Assembly: GCA_016930735.1 (NCBI GenBank)
Contig: JAFGGF010000346.1
Location: 1 to 12,448, forward strand
Source of the DNA: Prolixibacteraceae bacterium
GTDB taxonomy: Bacteria; Bacteroidota; Bacteroidia; Bacteroidales; Prolixibacteraceae
Direction: 5' to 3'
Length of the DNA: 12,448 nt
Shown here one piece after another: positions 6,742-12,448 of this stretch. The first letter of the stretch is position 1; each line of letters starts with the position of its first letter. The notes under the pieces were generated by a model. The model worked only from the letters and a program-made list of their open reading frames with translations. It was not told the origin of the DNA and ran no database searches. Both the position numbers and the translations under genes were made by a program.

Positions 6742-7323
6742 TTAATTGTCTGTTAATGTAAATGCAATTTGGATTGTTGTTGAATTATTGTATTTCAATA
6801 AATTATAATTTGAAATACTCAGTGAATAATTCAGTTTATGCCCGTTGTTCTGCCCGTTTCCGGTATAGCACCTTCCTATACCCGAAATAATTGTTTGCGG
6901 TGTAGCCGATAAATTGATGGTACCGGCAGGAGTGCCAAATGATCCCTGCCCACTTCCTGAATAAGAAGAGGAAGTCAGCCGCAGCCTTAAACCCCCCGGG
7001 ACTGAACCGCTTGCAATATGAACACTTACCGAACGGTTGCTACTGCCTGTTGCCAGGCATGACGTATAATTAATCCATAAATCGTCGTTGGTTGCACCTG
7101 AAGTTGCCACTGGCAGCCCAGATTCAGGATTGGTTGTTAAAGTCAGGCTGATATTTGACATCCCTGTAGGTTCTATGTCAAGCAAAGCAATTTCGGGAAT
7201 TGAAAATGCAAGCGAACAATCATCCTCATCGTCCTGTCCGTTCACATTTACAGAAGCAAGCAAAAACAGGGCGGGGATGAAAAAAAGTAATTTTTTATTT
7301 GCATTTATTAATTTCATTGCCAT
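6742..7323 (-). CDS. Secreted IPExALL-family subunit-like protein (third paralogue)
   Basis: A 193-residue exported protein and paralogue of the products at 10979-11560 and 11692-12261. A signal peptide covers about 1-29 (KKLLFFIPALFLLASV...NGQ). Shared blocks are SIPEIALLDIE (41-51), LWINYTS (82-88), VPGGLRLRLTSSSYSG (108-123), GTPAGTINLS (130-139), CYTGNGQNNGHKLNYSL (152-168) and a final strand STTIQIAFTLTDN (181-193). The fold is probably a single beta-sandwich. Cysteines at 36, 89 and 152 exceed those in its paralogues, and 89-152 may be paired. The start at 7323 gives MAMK; the ATG six bases further in is equally possible. It begins one base after the stop of the usher-like gene, so the two are tightly coupled. 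By position and family it is a candidate structural subunit carried across the outer membrane; no function is proven. Confidence 0.8.
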   Translation of the reverse strand: MAMKLINANKKLLFFIPALFLLASVNVNGQDDEDDCSLAFSIPEIALLDIEPTGMSNISLTLTTNPESGLPVATSGATNDDLWINYTSCLATGSSNRSVSVHIASGSVPGGLRLRLTSSSYSGSGQGSFGTPAGTINLSATPQTIISGIGRCYTGNGQNNGHKLNYSLSISNYNLLKYNNSTTIQIAFTLTDN

Positions 7324-7324
7324 A

Positions 7325-10039
7325 TTATTTTTTTTCTCCAGATGACAAGTTAATACTATTATTGATAAAAATTATACTCCTTTTCTTTTTTTGAACTACG
7401 ATTTTTATATCCTTAATTTCACCAGGCTGAAAATCAAAATCAAAATTGTCCTTTTTCAGTATAAATTGTTTGTCGATACCATTGTTGTAAACTTTTAAAA
7501 ACCATTTGCCGGGCCTTATAAACGGAAAAGTAAAATTGCCATTTTCATCCGAGATTATTCTTAATGATTCATTATCACGATGTAATTCAAGTACAATGTT
7601 TCCAACAATAAAATCCTCATCCTCTTGAGTATCCTCCCCATTTTCCAATTCGAAACTTCCCGAAAGCCTTGCAGCTTTGGTTATTCCAAAATTTATAACT
7701 GTTTCCTGCCCGCCAAAAATCTCAACTTCAATCGGAGTTTCAATATCCGGTATATCATTCATATCCAAAGTGGACCGGTCGATAAGCAGGTTATATTTGC
7801 CGGGTTTTAAATTTTTAAAGTAAAAACTTCCATCAGGGCCTGATAATGCAGTTTGCCCTGCCAAGTTAATGATTATCCCTTCAATTATCCCAATCCCGGA
7901 ATCTATGATTTTCCCTGACAAGGTTCCTGCTTCAGCAACCTGTTTTAGTGGGATACCAAATGTGACCGAGTAACTTAATGAAACCGAAAAATCGGCTTTT
8001 GATAATTCATTCTGAAAAATTGTATAAAAACTATTCAGAGAAAATTTATGCCTCTTTAAGAACTGATAATCAATCATTAATTGCACAAGGTTCCTGTTAC
8101 GGTAATATTCTTCAACCGAATATGTATTCTGTAACTGCAGGTTTGCCCTCAGGTTGTGGGCAATGGTACTTGAAGCAGTCAATCCGTAAATCAGGTTGTT
8201 TTCATCCTGATCGGATATGAAAGAGTTGATATTTGTATAAGTAATAAATCCCTGGAAATTATGTTTGATCCCGGGTTGAAAATACAAATACAAACTTGAC
8301 CTGTATGTGTTTTTAATGTTATTGTTTTCCGGTAAAAGGTAATTTGTCGTTTTTCCGTATTCGCCTTCAATACTGTAACCCATTTTTTTCATATGGTGTG
8401 ATAATGAAGTATTTACTGATGTTGTTTCGTAATGGAACTTTTGCGTTGGCGAACGGTCTTTCCTTTCGTATTTACGTAAAAAAGTTTTCAGGAACATCCT
8501 TTTCCCTGTTTTAATGTTTACCAAAGCCTGGTAATGCCTTGAAAAAGGAGCTGTAAGCAATAACGTATCAACCTGTGCATTGGCAAAATCCTGCCGGGCA
8601 CTTAGACCTATTGTCAGCCATCTGGTAGTGTAATAGTTTATATAACCTGTATAAAAATTGGTATTTGTAAAATAGCCGGGGTAATTTTTCCCGGTATGGT
8701 AGAGTGATGAAGACATCGAAATGCGGTTAAACTGAGTATTGAGTTCAAGACGGAAGGCATTGTCACTGATATTTTCTTTTTTCCCCTGTGATGCTTCCAA
8801 CTCAACCGAAGTCCTTTCAAAGGGCTGTAAATTTGCGGTTACACTGTATAAATCGATATCACTGCCATCAGACTGTTTCTTTTTCAAAAAATAGAATCCG
8901 AGCGAATTCCTTTTATAAATACCAATGTTTGCATAAGCTCCGTATTCGTAATCAAAATGGCTGTTAAACCGGGGAGACAGGTATAAAATACCTGCTTCAG
9001 AAGTTTTAAGGAACCTGAATTTTTGTTCTATTCCCGCCCCATACCTTGAATATTCTGTTAAAGGTGTCATGGAATAAGAATTATGGCCCAGTTTTAATTC
9101 CATAAATTTGTTGGAATAATTTAAAGCATATTCATCGTATAAGCCAAGCAATGAAAGGTCAAACTGGTTTGGCCCCCTGGCAATAAAATCGATTTTATGG
9201 ATTCCTTCCGGGTCGATTGTTCCCGACCCCTTTGCTTCAAACTGATATCCGCTAACATAAATCCCGTTCCTCCCTTTGACAAGGTAGCGTGAAGTTAATG
9301 ATACCGGAAGCCTGTGAAAAAGATCGTTTTCCTGGAATTTTACGGGCAGGACTCTTACAAATCCATATACCTGCGCGTTTTCAATTTTCGGGCTGCCGGC
9401 AGAAAGGTAAAAACTTGCTTTGGCAGGAAACTGGAGGTTTTCATCGGTCTCTAAATGAACATTGACAACCGATGATGTACCTGGGGCCAGTCGGAGCTTT
9501 TCATTTCCTTCGATATGGCAGTTTAGTGATGAAAGTGTTATCGTTTCAGTAGTATTGCCGATATTCCTTACAATATATGAAGCTTCAATATCTTCGCCGG
9601 CTTTCACATATTCGGGCGATTGTATTAATTCCATTGTGATCAAAGCTTCTTCTTTAACTGTAATTTCAGTTGAAAAATCAGCCAACGATTTTGAAGGGGA
9701 CACCGGATCTACTAACCTTAAGGAAAGGTTGTAATTACCTGCATCGTATTTTGCCGGAATATTAAAACTTATAATCAGGATTTGTTGGGCACCTGCTACT
9801 ATTTTTAACTGCCTTAATTCAGAAATCAGTTTCAGGTCAGGGGGAAGGGTCAGATAAGGTTGGATTGATTTGGTTGAATTAGAATTATTTCGAATCTTAA
9901 ATACTAATGAGTGAATTTTTCCGGGTGACAGGTCTTTAGAATCAGATGTAAATTCAATAGTAATACTATTTTCTGTTTGTGGGAAACAGTAAATAGGGGT
10001 CAGCATTAAAATAAAAAAAATAATCTTTAAATTATTCAT
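7325..10039 (-). CDS. Usher-like outer-membrane beta-barrel with N- and C-terminal beta-sandwich domains, 904 aa
   Basis: Signal peptide at about 1-21. Two Ig-like domains of NEW3/CARDB type follow at about 24-130 and 132-232 (phrases such as LVFKIRNNSNSTKSIQ and ASYIVRNIGNTTETITL). Residues about 240-697 are a long run of amphipathic aromatic-rich strands typical of an outer-membrane barrel; the length would suit roughly two dozen strands. Two C-terminal Ig-like domains of carboxypeptidase-regulatory type follow: about 703-790 (SGPDGSFYFKNLKPGKYNLL) and 790-885 (SDENGNFTFPFIRPGKWFLK). No TonB box or plug domain, and no PorSS/C-terminal sorting motif, is evident. Length and order (N-domain, barrel, two C-domains) parallel fimbrial ushers of about 800-870 residues, and the gene lies directly after a chaperone-like gene (8-bp overlap) and before a subunit gene (1 bp). 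The barrel is well supported; usher function is inferred from layout. The gene ends in an A8 run at its stop. Confidence 0.75.
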   Translation of the reverse strand: MNNLKIIFFILMLTPIYCFPQTENSITIEFTSDSKDLSPGKIHSLVFKIRNNSNSTKSIQPYLTLPPDLKLISELRQLKIVAGAQQILIISFNIPAKYDAGNYNLSLRLVDPVSPSKSLADFSTEITVKEEALITMELIQSPEYVKAGEDIEASYIVRNIGNTTETITLSSLNCHIEGNEKLRLAPGTSSVVNVHLETDENLQFPAKASFYLSAGSPKIENAQVYGFVRVLPVKFQENDLFHRLPVSLTSRYLVKGRNGIYVSGYQFEAKGSGTIDPEGIHKIDFIARGPNQFDLSLLGLYDEYALNYSNKFMELKLGHNSYSMTPLTEYSRYGAGIEQKFRFLKTSEAGILYLSPRFNSHFDYEYGAYANIGIYKRNSLGFYFLKKKQSDGSDIDLYSVTANLQPFERTSVELEASQGKKENISDNAFRLELNTQFNRISMSSSLYHTGKNYPGYFTNTNFYTGYINYYTTRWLTIGLSARQDFANAQVDTLLLTAPFSRHYQALVNIKTGKRMFLKTFLRKYERKDRSPTQKFHYETTSVNTSLSHHMKKMGYSIEGEYGKTTNYLLPENNNIKNTYRSSLYLYFQPGIKHNFQGFITYTNINSFISDQDENNLIYGLTASSTIAHNLRANLQLQNTYSVEEYYRNRNLVQLMIDYQFLKRHKFSLNSFYTIFQNELSKADFSVSLSYSVTFGIPLKQVAEAGTLSGKIIDSGIGIIEGIIINLAGQTALSGPDGSFYFKNLKPGKYNLLIDRSTLDMNDIPDIETPIEVEIFGGQETVINFGITKAARLSGSFELENGEDTQEDEDFIVGNIVLELHRDNESLRIISDENGNFTFPFIRPGKWFLKVYNNGIDKQFILKKDNFDFDFQPGEIKDIKIVVQKKKRSIIFINNSINLSSGEKK

Positions 10040-10838
10040 CTTTTATATCCAGGGTCAGATTAGACCCAAATACATAATCGTCTCCGCAATCTGCAATCAG
10101 TATACCGGAATATGAGCCAGCTTTAAGTCGTGATAAATCAAGATAAACTTTTGCTGATGTGCCGGGATACAATTTCCTTTGTTCTGCTTTAACTGTACCT
10201 TGCGACTCACCATCGGTATTAAAAAGTTCTACACTCACTTCAGGGCGTAATAACCTTTCACCGATATTTTCCATAGCTACTGCCAGTTCTGTATGATTTT
10301 CCTGTTTTGATAAATCAAAATCAACAAATGACAAATTCCTTTCTCCGGTATCACCAATGTTAGTGATAATCTGGATTGCATACCTTATTACTGTATTTAT
10401 TTTTATCCCCCTTTCACTTTCTGTTGTATCAGGAGGCGTTATACCCTCAACCATTATAACACTCCAGTAACTTCCTATCAGGGAATCAACCGAAGGTACT
10501 TTAATTTCATATTCTACATTTATGGTCTCATTTGGCTGGATAGTAACAAAATTTGGATTGATATTTATCCATTTTGCATTCGACCTTTCCAGAGTTCCGG
10601 GTTCATCATGCCTGTTTTCTCCGTTATATGAATACCAGTAATCACGCTGGTATAACTGAACCGATTGTGGTGACTCCGATACATTCTTCAATTCAATTAT
10701 CCCCTTTTTTACTTCTCCCTGCAAAGCCACAAGTTCATGCGTAAGCCCATTCATTACCAGTACATTGGCTGAAGAATAGCTGACTCCGGCCAATATCAGG
10801 CTAAGTAACAGGATTATTGTTCTTTTATTTGAAACCAT
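10032..10838 (-). CDS. Periplasmic two-domain Ig-like protein, chaperone-like (PapD/DUF916-type)
   Basis: I place the start at the ATG at 10838 because MVSNKRTIILLLSLILAGVSYSSA is a good signal peptide; the frame stays open to an ATG at 10889, which would add 17 residues and spoil the signal. The mature protein has two beta-sandwich domains, about 25-155 and 165-268. Domain 1 carries KKGIIELKNVSESPQSVQLY, then NAKWININPNFVTIQPNETI and VEYEIKVP, the strand-Pro-x-x-x-x-Pro-strand pattern seen both in fimbrial chaperones and in DUF916 surface proteins. Domain 2 has LAVAMENIGERLLRPEVSVEL and a late LKAGSYSGILIADCG. No membrane anchor or lipobox is present. The 3' end overlaps the usher-like gene by 8 bp, so the products are made together. 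A periplasmic subunit chaperone is my preferred reading; a surface accessory protein is the alternative. Confidence 0.7.
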   Translation of the reverse strand: MVSNKRTIILLLSLILAGVSYSSANVLVMNGLTHELVALQGEVKKGIIELKNVSESPQSVQLYQRDYWYSYNGENRHDEPGTLERSNAKWININPNFVTIQPNETINVEYEIKVPSVDSLIGSYWSVIMVEGITPPDTTESERGIKINTVIRYAIQIITNIGDTGERNLSFVDFDLSKQENHTELAVAMENIGERLLRPEVSVELFNTDGESQGTVKAEQRKLYPGTSAKVYLDLSRLKAGSYSGILIADCGDDYVFGSNLTLDIKDE

Positions 10839-10978
10839 ATGATTTATAAATAAATATTTGAAATTACTATAAAGCAATATTAAAAACAAAAATATATTCT
10901 GACAGAAAGATGAATGAAATCTTATCTATTTTTATTTCAGATAGTTAGGAGGCGATTAAACTTATCAAACATGAATTG
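10839..10978. other. Gap between second subunit gene and chaperone-like gene
   Basis: This 140-bp AT-rich gap is larger than the 1-8 bp junctions further down the cluster. On the minus strand TATTTTTG (complement of 10887-10894) matches the TAnnTTTG -7 consensus and lies 48 nt before the chosen start, but no -33 box is evident and the base composition makes chance matches likely. An internal promoter here would separate subunit expression from that of the assembly genes. No terminator hairpin is clear. Confidence 0.3.
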
Positions 10979-11560
10979 TTAATTATTGTCTGATAGAGTA
11001 TATGTTATAGAAATTGTAGTTGAATTATCGAAATTTAGACTTGCATAACCTGATTCTTCGTTTTCCAGTTCCAAAGAATATGTAAGAAGGTGTCCGTTGT
11101 TTACACCATCACCGGTATAACAACTGCCAATATTGGTAATAACATCCTGAATCTGTTCTGATAGAAAAACTTTCCCTACAGGAGTCCCTAACTTCCCCCC
11201 TCCATTTCCTGAATATGATGATGCTGAAACACTTAGTTTTACTCCGTCGGGAATTGCTCCTTCAACAAAAGCGCTGACTTTCCTGTCGGGTATTGAACTG
11301 CCAACTATTGATGAATAATTAACCCAAATCTGACTGTTAAAAGCATTTGAAAAGTCAAGAGAATTCCCTGCTTCATTTGGTGAAACCGGCGACAATGAAA
11401 TAGATGAAGATGAATTGGTCTCCAGGTCTAAAAGGGCAACCTCAGGTATTTCAATCGAAATATTATGTGATTCTGATTTATTTGCCTGCGCATAGGCTTT
11501 TGACCCGCCAAGATATGTTAATATGCAAATGCTTAAAATTAACCTTGTAATCTTTCCCAT
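10979..11560 (-). CDS. Secreted IPExALL-family subunit-like protein (second paralogue)
   Basis: A 193-residue exported protein with a signal peptide (about 1-25, ending AYAQ). The blocks shared with its two paralogues are IEIPEVALLDLE (36-47), IWVNYSS (78-84), IPDGVKLSVSASSYSG (103-118), GTPVGKVFLS (125-134), CYTGDGVNNGHLLTYSLELE (147-166) and the closing strand STTISITYTLSDNN (180-193). It has one mature cysteine, C147, at the position equivalent to C152 of the third paralogue. The terminal TYTLSDN after an alternating strand recalls the LTWTLxDAP end of Gram-positive WxL domains, and the general pattern also fits Ig-like pilins; neither is proven. It is closest to the upstream 189-aa protein, with shared LDFS and NEAG/HEAG blocks, pointing to a tandem duplication. 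It carries its own Shine-Dalgarno and a candidate promoter, so it may be the most strongly expressed subunit. Confidence 0.8.
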   Translation of the reverse strand: MGKITRLILSICILTYLGGSKAYAQANKSESHNISIEIPEVALLDLETNSSSSISLSPVSPNEAGNSLDFSNAFNSQIWVNYSSIVGSSIPDRKVSAFVEGAIPDGVKLSVSASSYSGNGGGKLGTPVGKVFLSEQIQDVITNIGSCYTGDGVNNGHLLTYSLELENEESGYASLNFDNSTTISITYTLSDNN

Positions 11561-11568
11561 TATTTATT

Positions 11569-11574
11569 CTCCCC
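11569..11574 (-). promoter_or_regulatory. Strong Shine-Dalgarno before the second subunit gene
   Basis: On the minus strand GGGGAG lies 8 nt before the ATG (AATAAATA between). Good Shine-Dalgarno sites are scarce elsewhere in this window, so this may mark a gene needing high translation. A T8 run (A8 at 11575-11582 on the plus strand) directly precedes it. Confidence 0.5.
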
Positions 11575-11600
11575 AAAAAAAACTATTCCAATGATAGCAA

Positions 11601-11608
11601 CAAACATA
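11601..11608 (-). promoter_or_regulatory. Candidate -7 box before the second subunit gene
   Basis: On the minus strand TATGTTTG matches the Bacteroidota TAnnTTTG box exactly, with a T-rich stretch (TTTTC, complement of 11625-11629) about 17 nt upstream as a weak -33 candidate. It lies 40 nt before the ATG at 11560 and after the first subunit gene's stop, so it would give the second subunit its own transcript. Confidence 0.4.
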
Positions 11609-11641
11609 TAAAATCAACTCAGATGAAAATATCAGGTATTC

Positions 11642-11686
11642 CCTGAAAATCAGGAGTATTTCCCCTTAGAAAGTTAGTAAAACTTT
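11642..11686 (-). promoter_or_regulatory. Two small hairpins after the first subunit gene
   Basis: AAAGTT (11670-11675) / AACTTT (11681-11686) and CCTGA (11642-11646) / TCAGG (11650-11654) form two consecutive short stems starting 5 nt after the stop of the 189-aa gene on the minus strand. Neither is followed by a convincing U-run, so they are poor terminators but could slow or trim the transcript between subunit genes. Confidence 0.3.
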
Positions 11687-11691
11687 AGGTG

Positions 11692-12261
11692 TCAGTTTTG
11701 GTCAATCAATGTAAACAGGACAGTCAGAGTATAAGAATTTTGTTGAAGTTCGGAGTATTCAGCTATTTCATCAAATTCAAGAGAATATGTTAGTAAATGT
11801 CCTTTCTGAATTCCTACTCCGGTATAACTGCTTCCTATTCCTGAAATAATTGTTTGCTGAGTGTTTGAAAGTACAATTTCGCCTACCGGGACACCCATAT
11901 GGCCGTTTCCGTATCCTGCATCTCCGGAAGCACTTAATTTAAGTTTTAATCCTCCGGGAATATTGCCGTTTATCCTTGCTTTCAAATTGCGTGAATTAAT
12001 ATTCCCTGGCAGTATTGACGAATAATTTATCCAGATATCACTTTTTGTACTTTCTGAAAAATCAAGAGAAAGCCCTGCTTCATGAGGGGCACCCGGTGAA
12101 ATACTGATTGCACCCTGAGAAACTGATTTCAGGCTTAATAAAGCAACTTCAGGAATTTCAATATTGAAATTATTACTGGCAGAATTACTGTTCTGTGCCC
12201 GGCTGTTATTATTTATCAGTGATAATGATATAACCACGATGAATATAATCCGCAATTTCAT
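11692..12261 (-). CDS. Secreted IPExALL-family subunit-like protein (first paralogue)
   Basis: A 189-residue exported protein, first gene of the minus-strand cluster. Signal peptide about 1-22 (MKLRIIFIVVISLSL...RAQ). It carries the family blocks IEIPEVALLSLK (34-45), HEAGLSLDFS (60-69), IWINYSS (76-82), IPGGLKLKLSAS (101-112), VPVGEIVLS (124-132), SYTGVGIQKGHLLTYSLEF (145-163) and a terminal strand YTLTVLFTLIDQN (177-189). It has no cysteine: the cysteine of the CYTG motif in its paralogues is serine here. The ATG lies 4 nt after an inverted repeat whose arm TTGCTCC abuts the initiation region. A 131-bp gap with hairpins and a candidate promoter separates it from the next subunit gene. Likely a structural surface subunit; function inferred from family and context. 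Confidence 0.8.
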   Translation of the reverse strand: MKLRIIFIVVISLSLINNNSRAQNSNSASNNFNIEIPEVALLSLKSVSQGAISISPGAPHEAGLSLDFSESTKSDIWINYSSILPGNINSRNLKARINGNIPGGLKLKLSASGDAGYGNGHMGVPVGEIVLSNTQQTIISGIGSSYTGVGIQKGHLLTYSLEFDEIAEYSELQQNSYTLTVLFTLIDQN

Positions 12262-12265
12262 TTAA

Positions 12266-12302
12266 GGAGCAATAAATTATTACAGTTGTAACTTGTTGCT
12301 CC
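12266..12302 (-). promoter_or_regulatory. Nested inverted repeat in the leader of the fibre cluster
   Basis: GGAGCAA (12266-12272) pairs perfectly with TTGCTCC (12296-12302), enclosing TTACA (12280-12284) and TGTAA (12287-12291). In the minus-strand mRNA the TTGCTCC arm ends 4 nt before the ATG at 12261, so folding could mask the initiation region. At DNA level the inner TTACAGTTGTAA is a 12-bp near-palindrome that could be an operator. Which of the two, if either, is not decided by sequence. Confidence 0.4.
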
Positions 12303-12390
12303 CAATTTATGAAATAATAATATTAAATAAAAGATTTATTGTTAAATAATAGAACTTGGCAGTTTTATTTTCTAGTTAATGGTTAAAACC

Positions 12391-12407
12391 CTGCAATTTC
12401 ATTGCAG
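12391..12407. other. Perfect 7-bp hairpin near the right edge
   Basis: CTGCAAT (12391-12397) and ATTGCAG (12401-12407) flank a 3-nt loop. On the minus strand it is followed by GGGTTTTAACC, so it may be a weak terminator of a gene beyond the right edge transcribed leftward. No gene is visible between 12262 and 12448, and I found no confident -7 box for the cluster in this stretch. Confidence 0.35.
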
Positions 12408-12448
12408 CTACTTTAGTTTCTATAAATTTCATAGATTTACATAATGGA

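Noticed and set aside
9462..9734. Plus-strand open frame inside the usher-like gene
   Set aside because: It is antisense to a continuous 904-residue frame with clear domains, has no family resemblance, and no promoter or ribosome site is apparent.
7325..10039. TonB-dependent receptor (SusC-like) identity for the 904-aa barrel
   Set aside because: The C-terminal regulatory-like folds might suggest it, but in SusC-like proteins such a domain is N-terminal and followed by a plug. Here the domains are at the wrong end and no plug or TonB box is seen.
12262..12448. LytTR-type direct repeats upstream of the fibre cluster
   Set aside because: ACAGTTGTA near 12283 and AAGTTACA on the other strand only partly fit the repeat consensus and do not occur as a properly spaced direct pair.
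1..12448. Insertion sequences, CRISPR array, tRNA or rRNA genes
   Set aside because: No transposase frame, no regularly spaced repeats and no tRNA or rRNA signature was recognised on either strand by eye.

Overview
The window looks like chromosomal DNA of a Bacteroidota member, probably a Bacteroidales/Marinilabiliales-type anaerobe. The evidence is an AT-rich genome with few Shine-Dalgarno sequences, TAnnTTTG-type -7 promoter boxes, stacked LytS-like kinases feeding a LytTR regulator, an indolepyruvate oxidoreductase pair, and several secreted or outer-membrane proteins. The lineage is inferred from gene content and not from a marker gene.

Layout. (1) Positions 1-1162 (+): the 3' part of iorA and all of iorB, overlapping by 11 bp, for aryl-pyruvate:ferredoxin oxidoreductase, followed by a hairpin terminator. 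(2) 1469-1960 (+): an orphan secreted protein I do not recognise, followed by two tandem hairpins. (3) 2296-6228 (+): a compact signalling operon of three paralogous membrane kinases of the LytS/YehU type and one LytTR response regulator. The first two kinases keep the PHFLFN phospho-acceptor motif. The third has lost the histidine, the N-box asparagine and the glycine box while keeping a full-length reading frame, so it is a candidate pseudokinase. A perfect 16-bp palindrome sits between it and the regulator. (4) 6240-12261 (-): a convergent cluster of six exported proteins, read from right to left: two ~190-aa paralogous subunits, a 268-aa two-domain Ig-like chaperone-type protein, a 904-aa outer-membrane barrel with two N-terminal and two C-terminal beta-sandwich domains, a third paralogous subunit, and a 166-aa divergent secreted protein.

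The minus-strand cluster is the most interesting part. Gene order, sizes and domain layout mirror chaperone-usher pilus operons (subunits - chaperone - usher - minor/tip subunit), although the sequences are not recognisably FimC, FimD or FimA. My working hypothesis is a Bacteroidota surface-fibre or surface-layer assembly system, with an alternative resemblance to WxL/DUF916 surface systems. The convergent LytTR operon may control it, but no canonical LytTR direct repeat is visible, so that link rests on proximity only. No rRNA, tRNA, CRISPR array, insertion sequence or phage gene was seen.
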